The position numbers were made by a program, and so were the translations under genes. A stretch of 27,968 nt of DNA, taken from contig JBDKTJ010000182.1 of the NCBI GenBank assembly GCA_039698075.1, forward strand, positions 1 through 27,968, written 5' to 3'. The DNA comes from JAJFVC01 sp039698075. Lineage in GTDB: Bacteria > Planctomycetota > Planctomycetia > Pirellulales > Thermoguttaceae. The notes under the pieces were generated by a model, which was not told the origin of the DNA, did no database searches, and saw nothing but the letters and a program-made list of their open reading frames with translations. Every line of letters begins with the position of its first letter. The stretch's first letter is position 1. Positions 14,644 through 22,911 of this stretch are shown piece by piece.

Positions 14644-16410
14644 TCAGAACCATCGCTCTTTCGACTTCGGGTTGCTTTTCAGCGTTTTGATCGCTTCGCG
14701 AAATTCTTCAAATCCCTGCTTGAAAAACTCCACGCGTTGCCGTTCGGCCGCGGTCAATTTCGCCTGGGTCGCTTGCTGCAACAGGGCGTCGGCCTTTTGC
14801 ATGACTTGATCCGTGTAGACGGCCGGGGCCCAGCGGTAGGGTAATTGCAGCGCCGTGGACAGACATCGTCCGTCGTCGATCAACGCCTGTTCCATGTGTT
14901 GGAAATAGGCCAGCATGGGCTTCCAGCCGGGGCCGAAAGCCTTTTGGCAGTAATCGGCCATCAACTGGTCCACGTCCAGCTGGGTGTTCCACGCCAATTT
15001 CGCGGCGATGTAGTAGTTCATGCCGTATCGTTGGAAAGCGGTCGCGTCCAGCTGCGTATAAAAACCCTCGGCGCCGATCCGATGGTAGTACGGCATGTCT
15101 TTGCGAATCGAATGGACCAGCGGCCACGGTACGTGGTCGAACCGGGGGCGACTGAGCATGTAGTACTCGTAGATGAACAAGTGGTCGGTCACCTTGCGCC
15201 AATCGTCGAGCACCTTGCGGAACTCGGCGTTGGGCATGAACACTTCGTTGGGCTGATACGTCTTGCCGGCGATGCACCCGTTGCTTTCGAGCGGATGGTT
15301 GTGGCACTGATACGTGTGGCACACCTGAACGATTTGATTCTTGGTGGGCACGAGGCTCCGGTCGAGCGGACGCCGTAGATAATAAGTGTAGGCGCCGGCC
15401 TTGACCAGCACGTTCGGATGACGCTTGGCCACTTCGGCCGCAATCGCGTTGTTGAGAACCGCCAGTCGCTTGGAGTAACGACCGAACCAATCTTGGCCGG
15501 GCTCGTCCAACGCCTTGCATCGAGGGCATTCGCAATAGCCGTCGCCATCGTTCGGCGACAGCGAGATCACGTCGATGTCGGGCTCTCGGTCGAGGATGGC
15601 CAGCAGATTGCGCGTCATCTCGGCGATCAGGGCCGGATTGGTCGTGCAGAGCTGCGTACTATGGCTGGCTGGACGGTCCGGGCGTTTGCGCTTCCCGTTG
15701 ACCAGAGGCCACCAGTCCGGATGTTGGTCGTAATATTTGGACGCGGGGACCAGTTCGCAAAAACTGTGGTATTGCCACCGCCACTTGACGCCGACCGGTT
15801 GCCCGTCAAGATCGACGGACGTGTTGGCCCCGTGAAACAACGCCCAAGGACCGCTGCCGACCGAGCGCACGCGGAAATCGGGCACGGAGGTTTCGTCGAT
15901 CTGGCCCACGCGGACGGTTTTTTGCTTGGGGACGACGCGGCCCAGTTGCGACGCCCACAACCAGCGGACGCCCAGATGCCGTTCCAGCAGTCCGTGGACG
16001 CCGTACACGGCGCTCAGCCCGTCGGATCCGATCACCTCAAGACGGTTGCCCTGCGTTCGCAGACGATAGCCGCGCGAACCCGCCCAGTCGTGTTGGCCCG
16101 GCTTGAGCGGATTCAGCGTTAGATCGGTCCGCAGCAGCACCGTGACGCCCGAGGCCGGCTCGCGATCCGCCACTTGCAGCTCAGCGCCCGACATGCGCCG
16201 AACATATTCGGCCAGCTCTTGAGCGGCCCAACGTTGTTCGCGGCTGTTTTTGTCCTGGACGACGATCGTAGCCATCGGCGTTCCCTTGTCCACCAAGGTG
16301 AGAAAGGGCGGCTTTTCCGGAGGGTATAAGGGCGAGGGCGTTTCGCCGCCGCAAATGATGGACGGGCATGCCAGCGCCACAATCATCGCAAGCTGTGTCG
16401 TTTTCCTCAT
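14644..16410 (-). CDS. secreted DUF4838 protein with alpha-glucuronidase-like N-terminal domain
   Basis: A 588-residue exported protein, probably a carbohydrate-active enzyme. MRKTTQLAMIVALACPSIICGG is a Sec signal peptide. Residues 30-150 (IVVQDKNSREQRWAAQELAEYVRRMSGAELQVAD, GYRLRTQGNRLEVIGSDGLSAVYGVHGLLERHLGVRWL) match the N-terminal beta/alpha domain that precedes GH67-type catalytic barrels. The central part is typical of DUF4838: DVISLSPNDGDGYCECPRCKALDEPGQDWFGRYSKRLAVLNNAIAAEVAKRHPNV and YTYYLRRP, with a CxCxxC cysteine cluster. FIYEYYMLSRP and the acidic residues nearby are candidate catalytic elements, but I cannot assign them. ATG 16410 is chosen because the promoter at 16473-16501 lies downstream of the alternative start at 16491. 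It is divergent from the GntR regulator and probably belongs to the same sugar-use locus. Confidence 0.82.
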   Translation of the reverse strand: MRKTTQLAMIVALACPSIICGGETPSPLYPPEKPPFLTLVDKGTPMATIVVQDKNSREQRWAAQELAEYVRRMSGAELQVADREPASGVTVLLRTDLTLNPLKPGQHDWAGSRGYRLRTQGNRLEVIGSDGLSAVYGVHGLLERHLGVRWLWASQLGRVVPKQKTVRVGQIDETSVPDFRVRSVGSGPWALFHGANTSVDLDGQPVGVKWRWQYHSFCELVPASKYYDQHPDWWPLVNGKRKRPDRPASHSTQLCTTNPALIAEMTRNLLAILDREPDIDVISLSPNDGDGYCECPRCKALDEPGQDWFGRYSKRLAVLNNAIAAEVAKRHPNVLVKAGAYTYYLRRPLDRSLVPTKNQIVQVCHTYQCHNHPLESNGCIAGKTYQPNEVFMPNAEFRKVLDDWRKVTDHLFIYEYYMLSRPRFDHVPWPLVHSIRKDMPYYHRIGAEGFYTQLDATAFQRYGMNYYIAAKLAWNTQLDVDQLMADYCQKAFGPGWKPMLAYFQHMEQALIDDGRCLSTALQLPYRWAPAVYTDQVMQKADALLQQATQAKLTAAERQRVEFFKQGFEEFREAIKTLKSNPKSKERWF

Positions 16411-16472
16411 TATGGACGGCGTCTCCGTTAGCCTGGGCTTCCCTGGTTGGAATCGGTGCCCGAGATGATTTA

Positions 16473-16501
16473 GGTATAAACAGAAGATCATCGCTTGTCA
16501 A
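16473..16501 (-). promoter_or_regulatory. sigma70-type promoter of the DUF4838 gene
   Basis: On the minus strand TTGACA (16501-16496) and TATACC (16478-16473) are separated by 17 bp. Transcription would start near 16466, about 56 nt before ATG 16410. GATGAT (16464-16469) and ATCATC (16487-16492) form an inverted repeat across the -10 region, a possible operator. Confidence 0.7.
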
Positions 16502-16629
16502 ACTACACGTGACGGCCCGCGGCGCAACGCTCGCGATTTCCGCGAGACGCGTTCGTGGTCGGCCGCCGAATCGTTTTTGGTAAAATCATCTCGGTTTTCG
16601 GGCGATTGCGCCGCACGTGGCCTCGCGGC

Positions 16630-16658
16630 TTGACGCTGTCTTAGACGACTGGTACAAT
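16630..16658 (+). promoter_or_regulatory. sigma70-type promoter of the GntR regulator gene
   Basis: TTGACG (16630-16635), a 17-bp spacer and TACAAT (16653-16658). The start near 16665 leaves about 28 nt to ATG 16693. The -10 hexamer lies within the inverted repeat listed separately, so a bound repressor would block this promoter. Confidence 0.75.
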
Positions 16659-16672
16659 GAGTGAACCAGTTG
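16646..16672 (+). promoter_or_regulatory. candidate GntR autoregulatory operator
   Basis: CGACTGGT (16646-16653) and ACCAGTTG (16665-16672) form an inverted repeat matching at 7 of 8 positions around an 11-bp spacer, covering the -10 and start site. TGGT/ACCA half-sites are common for FadR-type regulators, though their usual spacer is much shorter. I found no second copy before the other genes of the locus. Confidence 0.5.
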
Positions 16673-16692
16673 TAAAATGCGAGAAAAACCAT

Positions 16693-17430
16693 ATGGATCG
16701 CGATAGCTTGGCCAACAAACTGGTGCGAACAATCCTTGCCGAAATCGCCGCCGGCGGGCAGGCGGCTGGTTCGCAACTACCCTCCGAGCGAGCGCTGACC
16801 GAGGAGTTCAAAGTAAGCCGCGGGACGGTTCGGCAAGCGCTGGGCGTCTTGGAAGAGCTTGGCGTGATTGAACGGCGGCAGGGAAGCGGCGCGTTCGTAA
16901 AAAACTTTCCAGGCCGTGCGATTCCGTCCCGATATCTCCCGCCGAAAATCACGAACATCACGCTGGACGACATTCTGAGCGTCCGCAAGGCGATCGAATT
17001 GACGGCCATCGAACTCGCCTGCGACCGCATCTCGGCCGCGAACCTCAAAACACTGACGACGATCGTCGCCCGGATGGAAACCGAGACGGACGACTTGCCG
17101 GCCTTTCTGAAGGACGACATGGCGTTTCACGAGACGGTCATTCGTTCGAGCGACAATTGTCCGCTGGTGACCGCGTTCGAGGCGGTGCGCGAGTATCATC
17201 GCTACGCGCATGTGTTCACCAGCCGTCGCGTCGGTGACGAGCGCGCGGCGGTCGAACAACATCGTCGCATTTTGCTCGCCCTGCGTCGGCGCGATGCCAA
17301 GGCGGCGGTCGAGGCCCTGCGACGGCATCTCGAATCGCTGGCCTCGGGCAAGTCCGGAAAGAAAGGCGTTTTGAGCCTGTGCGCAATGGAATCCGACTCC
17401 GTGCAGCACCGGCTGGTCACGACGGGCTAA
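16693..17430 (+). CDS. GntR-family regulator, FadR subfamily (FCD domain)
   Basis: A 245-residue DNA-binding regulator that probably senses a sugar acid or related metabolite. The winged helix-turn-helix is at residues 8-70 (LPSERALTEEFKVSRGTVRQALGVLEELGVIERRQGSGAFV). The C-terminal FCD domain (about 90-220) keeps the usual metal or ligand residues: D142 and H146 in DDMAFHETV, H190 in VEQHRRIL and H212 in LRRHLESL. Uronate-pathway regulators such as UxuR and ExuR share this architecture. ATG 16693 is chosen because the upstream in-frame ATG at 16657 falls inside the -10 box. It is followed 41 bp later by the tagaturonate epimerase gene, and its promoter overlaps a likely operator, so I infer control of itself and the downstream sugar genes. 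Confidence 0.9.
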   Translation: MDRDSLANKLVRTILAEIAAGGQAAGSQLPSERALTEEFKVSRGTVRQALGVLEELGVIERRQGSGAFVKNFPGRAIPSRYLPPKITNITLDDILSVRKAIELTAIELACDRISAANLKTLTTIVARMETETDDLPAFLKDDMAFHETVIRSSDNCPLVTAFEAVREYHRYAHVFTSRRVGDERAAVEQHRRILLALRRRDAKAAVEALRRHLESLASGKSGKKGVLSLCAMESDSVQHRLVTTG

Positions 17431-17471
17431 GGCGGTCGCCGGTCCGGTTTTTTGCGAGGAATGACAATTAC

Positions 17472-18722
17472 ATGATGCAGCTTCCGAAATATTCGATGGG
17501 CGTCGGCGATCGTTTCGCTCACGAGGGCGCGGCCCAATTGGACGCCGTCCTTCAGGCTCAGCGCGAGGGCGTCGAAATCGCTCCGGTCTGGAACAAGTCG
17601 CACCGCGAGCACACGATCGTCGGAAGCCGCCCGGCGGACGTTCGGGTCGAGGCGGACCGTGCAGTGGCGGATCGCCGCTGGACGTTGCCGTATTTCGTCG
17701 ACGCCGACCACATCAGCTTGAAGACGGTGGACGGTTTTTTGGACGCAAGCGACTTCTTCACGCTCGACGTGGCCGATTGGATCGGCAAGGATGCGGGCGA
17801 CGCGGCGGTCGAGGCGTTTGTCCGGCGGCACGAGTCCCTGGTCGGGTCGGTCGCCATCGCGGGCATCGAGCGGCCGGTGACGATCTCGCGGCCGATGATC
17901 GTCGAGGCGGCGCGAAAATTTTTGGCCGCCGTTCACGAGGCCGGCGAGATCCATCGCCGCATCCAGGTGGTCAAGGGCGATCAGGCGGTCATCGAGGTGT
18001 CGTTGGACGAGACCGATCGGCCGCAATCGCCGCTCGAGTTGCTGATGATCCTCAGCATGGTGTCGGAAGAACAAATTCCCGCCCAGACGATCGCGCCGCG
18101 GTTCGCCGGCCGTTTCAACAAAGGGGTGGAGTATGTCGGCGACCCGGCCGAGTTTGGACGCCAATTTCACGACGATCTGGCCGTGGTGGCGTTCGCGGTC
18201 GAACGGTTCGCATTGCCCAAGAACTTGAAATTGAGCGTGCACTCGGGCAGCGACAAGTTCGCGATTTACGGGCCGATGCGCGAGGCGATGCGGCAGTTCG
18301 GGGCGGGCGTGCATCTGAAAACGGCCGGCACGACGTGGCTTGAGGAAGTGATCGGGCTGGCCGCGGCGGGCGGCGACGGACTGCAAATCGCCAAGGACGT
18401 GTATCGCGGAGCGTTTGGCCGGTTCGACGAACTGTGCGCCCCGTATGCGACGGTGATCGACATCGAGCGAGCGAAACTGCCGTCGCCCGACGCCGTGGCG
18501 CGTTGGGACGGCGAGACATTCGCGGCGGCGTTGCGGCACGACGCTTCGTGCCCGACGTATGATCCGAACGTGCGGCAACTGTTGCACGTCGGCTACAAGG
18601 TGGCGGCCGAGATGGGACGCCGGTTCACCGACGCCTTGCAGCGACACGCCAAAGTGGTCGGCGACAACGTAACACAAAACCTCTTCCAGCGGCATATTCG
18701 GCCGCTGTTTCTCGGCAAGTAA
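17472..18722 (+). CDS. uxaE: tagaturonate epimerase (UxaE family)
   Basis: A 416-residue enzyme of the UxaE family, which interconverts D-tagaturonate and D-fructuronate at C4 and so joins galacturonate and glucuronate breakdown. The N-terminal LPKYSMGVGDRFAHEGAAQLDAV is characteristic. Other conserved blocks are VWNKSHREHTIVGSRP, PYFVDADHISLKTVDGFL, EVSLDETDRPQSPLELL, LKLSVHSGSDKFAIYGPMREAM and HLKTAGTTWLEEVIGLA. The His and Asp residues in DADHI and VHSGSDK are likely metal or substrate ligands. ATG 17472 (or 17475) follows GCGAGGA at 17454-17460. It sits between a FadR-type regulator and an SSS symporter, which fits uronate uptake and catabolism. Isomerase and kinase genes of the pathway are not in the window. 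The family call is confident; the exact substrate is inferred. Confidence 0.82.
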   Translation: MMQLPKYSMGVGDRFAHEGAAQLDAVLQAQREGVEIAPVWNKSHREHTIVGSRPADVRVEADRAVADRRWTLPYFVDADHISLKTVDGFLDASDFFTLDVADWIGKDAGDAAVEAFVRRHESLVGSVAIAGIERPVTISRPMIVEAARKFLAAVHEAGEIHRRIQVVKGDQAVIEVSLDETDRPQSPLELLMILSMVSEEQIPAQTIAPRFAGRFNKGVEYVGDPAEFGRQFHDDLAVVAFAVERFALPKNLKLSVHSGSDKFAIYGPMREAMRQFGAGVHLKTAGTTWLEEVIGLAAAGGDGLQIAKDVYRGAFGRFDELCAPYATVIDIERAKLPSPDAVARWDGETFAAALRHDASCPTYDPNVRQLLHVGYKVAAEMGRRFTDALQRHAKVVGDNVTQNLFQRHIRPLFLGK

Positions 18723-18749
18723 CCACCTCCTTTTGAACTCAGGAGAAAC

Positions 18750-20549
18750 ATGCACATGCAGTCAGGACAAACCGCCTTCGGATGGATCGACTGGACCGTC
18801 GTCGTCGTGTATTTCGTCGGGATTACGTTGTACGGATTGTGGGTGGCTCGAAAAACTCACACCAGCAACGCCTATTTTTTGGGCGATCGAAAGCTGTCCT
18901 GGTGGGTCATGCTCGCGCAATCGTTCAGCACCGGCACGCACGCCGAGGGGCCCGTGCTCCAGGCCGGCGCCACCTTCGGCCGCGGATTCGCCGGGATTTG
19001 GTATCAGTGGAAAAACATGCTCATCACGCCGTTCTACTGGCTGATCGCGCCGTGGTATCGTCGAAGCCAGCGCACCACGGTGGCCGAGATCGTCGAGGAC
19101 CGTTACGGCCGCGGCATGGGTTTGATTTATGCGATTTTCGCCATTGCATTTTTCGTCTTCCTACAGGGCGTCATGCTTAAAGGGGCCGGCAAGGCGGTGG
19201 CCGGAGCGACCGGCGGCCAAATCTCGGCCAACGGCGTCGTCGTGGCCATGACCGTCGTGTTCATGATTTACAGTCTGGCGGGCGGATTGGTCGCCTCGGC
19301 CCACACGAACCTGATTCAAGGCTTCCTCATTATTCTGTTGTCGTTCATGTTGCTGCCGGTCGGACTGATGGCGGTCGGCGGATTTTCGGGCATGAGGAGT
19401 CTCTTGCCGACCGACTTCTTCGAGTTGTACAACCAACGGAGCGGCATCGACAGCTTCACCGTGTTGATGTTGGCCGTCAACGGACTGGTCGGCATCGTGG
19501 CCCAGCCGCACATGGTCAGCATGTGCGCCACCGGCTCGAACGAACGGGCTGGACGAGTCGGCCAGACCTACGGCGCCATCGTCAAGCGGCTTTGTGCGGT
19601 CGGTTGGGCGCTGACCGGTTTGATCGTCGCCGGAATGGTCGTGAAGGTCGGCGTCACGCTGAAAGACCCTGAAGAGGCGTTCGGCTATGCGTGCCTCCAC
19701 TTTCTCGGACCAGGACTGGTAGGCTTGATGGTCGCATCGATCGTGGCGGCCAACATGTCGGCCTGCTCAAACTTCATGGTGAACACCGGGGCCCTGTTCG
19801 CCAAGAACGTCTACGTGTCGTATCTGAGGCCGAGCGCCGGCGACCGCGAGGTGTTGCGCGTCGGACGGATTTCCGGCGTGGCGCTGACGCTGTTGGGCGT
19901 GTGGTTCGCGATGTGCATGACCGACGTGCTGAGCGCGTTCATGTTCACGGAGACGACCGCCGCGTTGATGGGCGTCATGTTCTTGGGCGGGGTGATTTGG
20001 AAGCGAGCGAACCGTCAGGGCGCCGCGGCTTCGATCCTCGTGGCGTTCGTAGCCTATTACGCATTGAACTATCTGATGACCTGCGACATGCCGAGCGACT
20101 CGCACGGATATCTGTGGCCGGTCGTGCAGCACGCATGGAACTGCTTCCAGGAGGGAACGCTCGGCAAGTTCCTCGGCAGCGGCACGTGGCAGTTGGTCGC
20201 CAATTGGAAGGGCGGCCCCTTCGGCTGCACCATGGTGTTCGGATTTGTCACGCTGATCATCGTCAGTCTGTTGACCAAGCCGGAGTCGCCCGAACGGATC
20301 GAACGGTTCTTCAACAAGATGCAGCGATCGAGCGACGACGCGACCTCGCTGGACACGGAGTTGACCGTGTCGGCGGCCGATCGCGGAGAAGATCTGGTCT
20401 TGTTGGACCTGCCCGGCTGGTTGACCGCTGCCCGGTGGCGAGGGTTCTTCCATCGCTATCGTGAGGACGTGGTGGGGTTTGCCCTGGCGTGGGTCTCCGT
20501 GGCGTTGTTGATCCTCATGGCGTGGGGCCTGATGCAAATCGGAAAATGA
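18750..20549 (+). CDS. sodium:solute symporter (SSS family)
   Basis: A 599-residue inner-membrane transporter with about 13-14 hydrophobic segments. It begins IDWTVVVVYFVGITLYGLWVARKTHTSNAYFLGDRKLSWWVMLAQSFSTGTHAEGPV, the usual SSS start where the FLGDR/G-R-x-L-x-W signature ends TM1 and the sodium site lies in TM2. FMIYSLAGGLVASAHTNLIQGFLII is the conserved TM5-6 region (G-G-x-x-A-x-x-x-x-D/N-x-x-Q), with Asn in place of the frequent Asp. The C-terminal part has a cytoplasmic linker (SPERIERFFNKMQRSSDDATSLDTELTVSAADRGEDLVLLD) and a final TM. AGGAG at 18741-18745 serves ATG 18750 or 18756. Located between uxaE and two sugar-processing genes, it probably imports a uronate, amino sugar or oligosaccharide product using sodium. 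Confidence 0.9.
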   Translation: MHMQSGQTAFGWIDWTVVVVYFVGITLYGLWVARKTHTSNAYFLGDRKLSWWVMLAQSFSTGTHAEGPVLQAGATFGRGFAGIWYQWKNMLITPFYWLIAPWYRRSQRTTVAEIVEDRYGRGMGLIYAIFAIAFFVFLQGVMLKGAGKAVAGATGGQISANGVVVAMTVVFMIYSLAGGLVASAHTNLIQGFLIILLSFMLLPVGLMAVGGFSGMRSLLPTDFFELYNQRSGIDSFTVLMLAVNGLVGIVAQPHMVSMCATGSNERAGRVGQTYGAIVKRLCAVGWALTGLIVAGMVVKVGVTLKDPEEAFGYACLHFLGPGLVGLMVASIVAANMSACSNFMVNTGALFAKNVYVSYLRPSAGDREVLRVGRISGVALTLLGVWFAMCMTDVLSAFMFTETTAALMGVMFLGGVIWKRANRQGAAASILVAFVAYYALNYLMTCDMPSDSHGYLWPVVQHAWNCFQEGTLGKFLGSGTWQLVANWKGGPFGCTMVFGFVTLIIVSLLTKPESPERIERFFNKMQRSSDDATSLDTELTVSAADRGEDLVLLDLPGWLTAARWRGFFHRYREDVVGFALAWVSVALLILMAWGLMQIGK

Positions 20550-20571
20550 CCTTCAGAGCGGAGAAGCGAAC

Positions 20572-21924
20572 ATGAAAACGAATCGACCGGCGTCGACGCC
20601 GATGGTTGGGCGACGCGAGTTTCTGCGATGGAGCGCCTTGGGCGGGCTGGGATTGGCTGCGGGCGGTTTTGGTCTCGGGCTGAACACCGGCTGGGCGGAC
20701 GAGCGGCGCCCAATCGATCTGGTGCGGGTGGGCATCATCGGCATCGGCGCGCGAGGCATCGGCCATGTCCGCGAACTGCTGAAGGTCGAGGGCGTGGAAA
20801 TTCGCGCGCTGTGCGACGTCGACGAGAGCAAGGTCGTCGCAGCACAAAAGCTGATCCAAAAGGCCGGCAAGCCGAAGGCCAAAACCTACACGCGCGGCCA
20901 GACCGACTACCGCCGGTTGTGCGAGTCGGAGGATCTCGATCTGGTGTTGAACGCGGCGCCTTGGGCGTTGCACACGCCGATCTGCCTGTTGGCGATGAAC
21001 CACGGAAAGCACGCCGCCACCGAGGTGCCTGCGTCGCAGACGATCGAGGAATGCTGGGCGCTGGTCGAGACGGCCGAAAAGACCGGCAAGCAGTGCATCA
21101 TGCTCGAAAATTGCTGCTACGACCGGCCGGAAATGATGATTTTCAACATGGTTCGCCACGGGTTGTTCGGCTCGCTGCTTTACGGCGAGGGCGGCTATCT
21201 GCACGATCGCCGGAAGTCGATGTTCGCCGACTCGGGCAGCGCGCTGTGGCGCACCCATTACGCCGAGGTGTCGAACTGCGATCTGTACCCGACGCACGGG
21301 CTGGCGCCGATCGCACAGTATATGAACGTCAACCGCGGCAATCAGTTCACACGGTTGGTGTCGATGAGCAGCCCCTCGCTGTGTCTGAACGAATATGCCG
21401 CGAAGAAGTTCGGCCCCGACAGCCCGCAGGCCAAACAAAAGTACACGGAAGGCGACGTGGTCAGCACGCTGATCCAAACGGTGGCGGGCCAGACCATCGC
21501 CCTGACCCACGACACCCATTCGCCGCACCCGTACAGCCGCAAGATCGCTTTGCAGGGCACGCGCGGGACCGTGCGGGTGTATCCCGAAGAAAAAATTTAT
21601 TTGGAAGGCACTGCAAAAAAAGAGGAGTGGGAACCGCTCGAAAAGTATCGGGAGCAATACGAGCATCCGATCTGGAAACAGCTTTCGAAGAAGTCGAAGG
21701 GCGGCGGCCACGGCGGCATGGATTACATTCAAGCCTATCGGCTGATTCGCGCCTTTCGAAAGGGCGTCGAGCCGGACATGGACGTCTACGACGCGGCGGC
21801 GTGGAGCGCCGTGGTGGCGCTGAGCGGCGAGTCGATCGCGAAGAAGAACGCGCCGGTCGAGTTCCCGGACTTTACTCGCGGAAAATGGAAACAGCGTCCG
21901 CCGTTGGAACTGCTTGCCGACTGA
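20572..21924 (+). CDS. Tat-exported Gfo/Idh/MocA protein, GH109-like
   Basis: A 450-residue NAD(P)-binding oxidoreductase-fold protein with a twin-arginine signal: GRREFLRW (R14-R15) followed by LGGLGLAAGGFGLGL. The Rossmann start is VRVGIIGIGARGIGHVRELL (residues 45-65). The region TEVPASQTIEECWALVETAEKTGKQCIMLENCCYDRPEMMIFNMVRHGLFGSLLYGEGGYLHD closely follows the pattern of GH109 enzymes. These are NAD-dependent alpha-N-acetylgalactosaminidases that carry TEVP where ordinary Gfo/Idh dehydrogenases have EKP. NADs are tightly bound in such enzymes, which is consistent with Tat export of folded protein. GGAG at 20560-20563 precedes ATG 20572; the gap to the symporter gene is 22 bp and to the NagA-like gene 60 bp. 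Activity on N-acetylgalactosamine-containing glycans is a reasonable inference, supported by the deacetylase neighbour. Confidence 0.85.
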   Translation: MKTNRPASTPMVGRREFLRWSALGGLGLAAGGFGLGLNTGWADERRPIDLVRVGIIGIGARGIGHVRELLKVEGVEIRALCDVDESKVVAAQKLIQKAGKPKAKTYTRGQTDYRRLCESEDLDLVLNAAPWALHTPICLLAMNHGKHAATEVPASQTIEECWALVETAEKTGKQCIMLENCCYDRPEMMIFNMVRHGLFGSLLYGEGGYLHDRRKSMFADSGSALWRTHYAEVSNCDLYPTHGLAPIAQYMNVNRGNQFTRLVSMSSPSLCLNEYAAKKFGPDSPQAKQKYTEGDVVSTLIQTVAGQTIALTHDTHSPHPYSRKIALQGTRGTVRVYPEEKIYLEGTAKKEEWEPLEKYREQYEHPIWKQLSKKSKGGGHGGMDYIQAYRLIRAFRKGVEPDMDVYDAAAWSAVVALSGESIAKKNAPVEFPDFTRGKWKQRPPLELLAD

Positions 21925-21984
21925 CGGCAAAACGGTTATCATGGCACGATGGCATTTTAGCGTAGGATAGGAAAGGAGATTCAT

Positions 21985-22911
21985 ATGTCCAGTGCGCCCA
22001 AATATCTGGATTTGCAGGTCAACGGCTACGCCGGCCTTGATTTCAACTCGGACGAGGTGACGCCCGAGCGGTTGCGCCATGTCTGCGAGTTGCTCCGGGA
22101 AGACAGCGTCGAGGGGATTCTGGCCACGATCATCACGGCCGAGATTCCGAAGATGGTCTCCTGGTTGCGTCGGATCGTCGACATCCGCCGACAAGACCCG
22201 CTGGTGGCCGACGTGATCAAGGGCTTTCATATCGAGGGGCCGTTCATCAACGAAACGCCCGGGTATGTCGGCGCGCATCCGATTCACGCCGTGCGTCCGG
22301 CCAACGTGGATGACATGAAGAAGCTGATGGAGGCTTCCGACGGCCTGACGCGAATCGTCACGTTGGCGCCCGAACGAGACCCGGGCCAACGATTGATCCG
22401 CTGGCTGGTCGGCCAGAAGGTCGTCGTTTCGGCCGGCCACTGCGATCCCAGCCTCGACGAATTGCGGGCGGGCATCGACGCCGGGTTGACGTTGTTCACG
22501 CATTTGGGGAACGGCTGTCCGGCCATGATGCACCGTCACGACAACATCATTCAACGGGCGTTGAGCCTGCACAATCAGTTGACGCTGTGCTTCATCGCCG
22601 ACGGCGTTCACATTCCGTTCCCGACCTTGGGCAATTTCCTGGAATTGGTCGGCATGGAACGCACCGTGTTGGTAACCGACGCGATCATGGCGGCTCGGCT
22701 CGGGCCGGGCACGTACACGCTCGGCGAACGCACCGTCCAGATCGGCGAGGACTTGGTCGCCAAGGAGCCGGGAGGACAGTTCTTCATCGGTTCGACGGCC
22801 ACGATGCCTCGCATGGCGAAGTTGCTCAAGGAAAAACTGCATTTCTCCGACAGCGACATCGAGACGTTCCTGATCCGCAATCCGCGCCGCGTGTTGGAGT
22901 CGGCGGCCTAG
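21985..22911 (+). CDS. nagA: minimal NagA-like N-acetylglucosamine-6-phosphate deacetylase
   Basis: A 308-residue amidohydrolase resembling NagA, which removes acetate from N-acetylglucosamine-6-phosphate. The motifs are LDLQVNGYAGLDFN (metal-site Gln as in E. coli NagA), GFHIEGPFINETPGYVGAHP (E84), SAGHCDPSLDEL (H152), FTHLGNGCPAMMHRHDN (H173) and the catalytic D232 in VLVTDAIMAA. NagA is normally about 380 residues. Here the protein begins at the first barrel strand and ends at FLIRNPRRVLESAA. Both the N-terminal strands and the C-terminal G-x-L-x-x-G-x-x-ADLV segment that together make the beta-sandwich domain are missing. AAGGAG at 21973-21978 supports ATG 21985. The stop codon is TAG at 22909-22911, the first bases of the palindromic element. 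It is probably the last gene of the regulator-to-deacetylase operon. Confidence 0.82.
   Translation: MSSAPKYLDLQVNGYAGLDFNSDEVTPERLRHVCELLREDSVEGILATIITAEIPKMVSWLRRIVDIRRQDPLVADVIKGFHIEGPFINETPGYVGAHPIHAVRPANVDDMKKLMEASDGLTRIVTLAPERDPGQRLIRWLVGQKVVVSAGHCDPSLDELRAGIDAGLTLFTHLGNGCPAMMHRHDNIIQRALSLHNQLTLCFIADGVHIPFPTLGNFLELVGMERTVLVTDAIMAARLGPGTYTLGERTVQIGEDLVAKEPGGQFFIGSTATMPRMAKLLKEKLHFSDSDIETFLIRNPRRVLESAA

Noticed and set aside
16411..16491. Longer start for the DUF4838 protein at 16491
   Set aside because: The -35/-10 promoter (16501-16473) overlaps or lies downstream of that start, and the signal peptide begins at the ATG at 16410.
16657..16692. Upstream ATG for the GntR regulator
   Set aside because: It falls within the -10 hexamer, so it would not be in the transcript.
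21942..21956. TGGCACG resembling a sigma54 -24 element before nagA
   Set aside because: The bases 12 bp downstream of the GG are TT, not GC, so the -12 element is absent. The gene is also likely read from the upstream operon.
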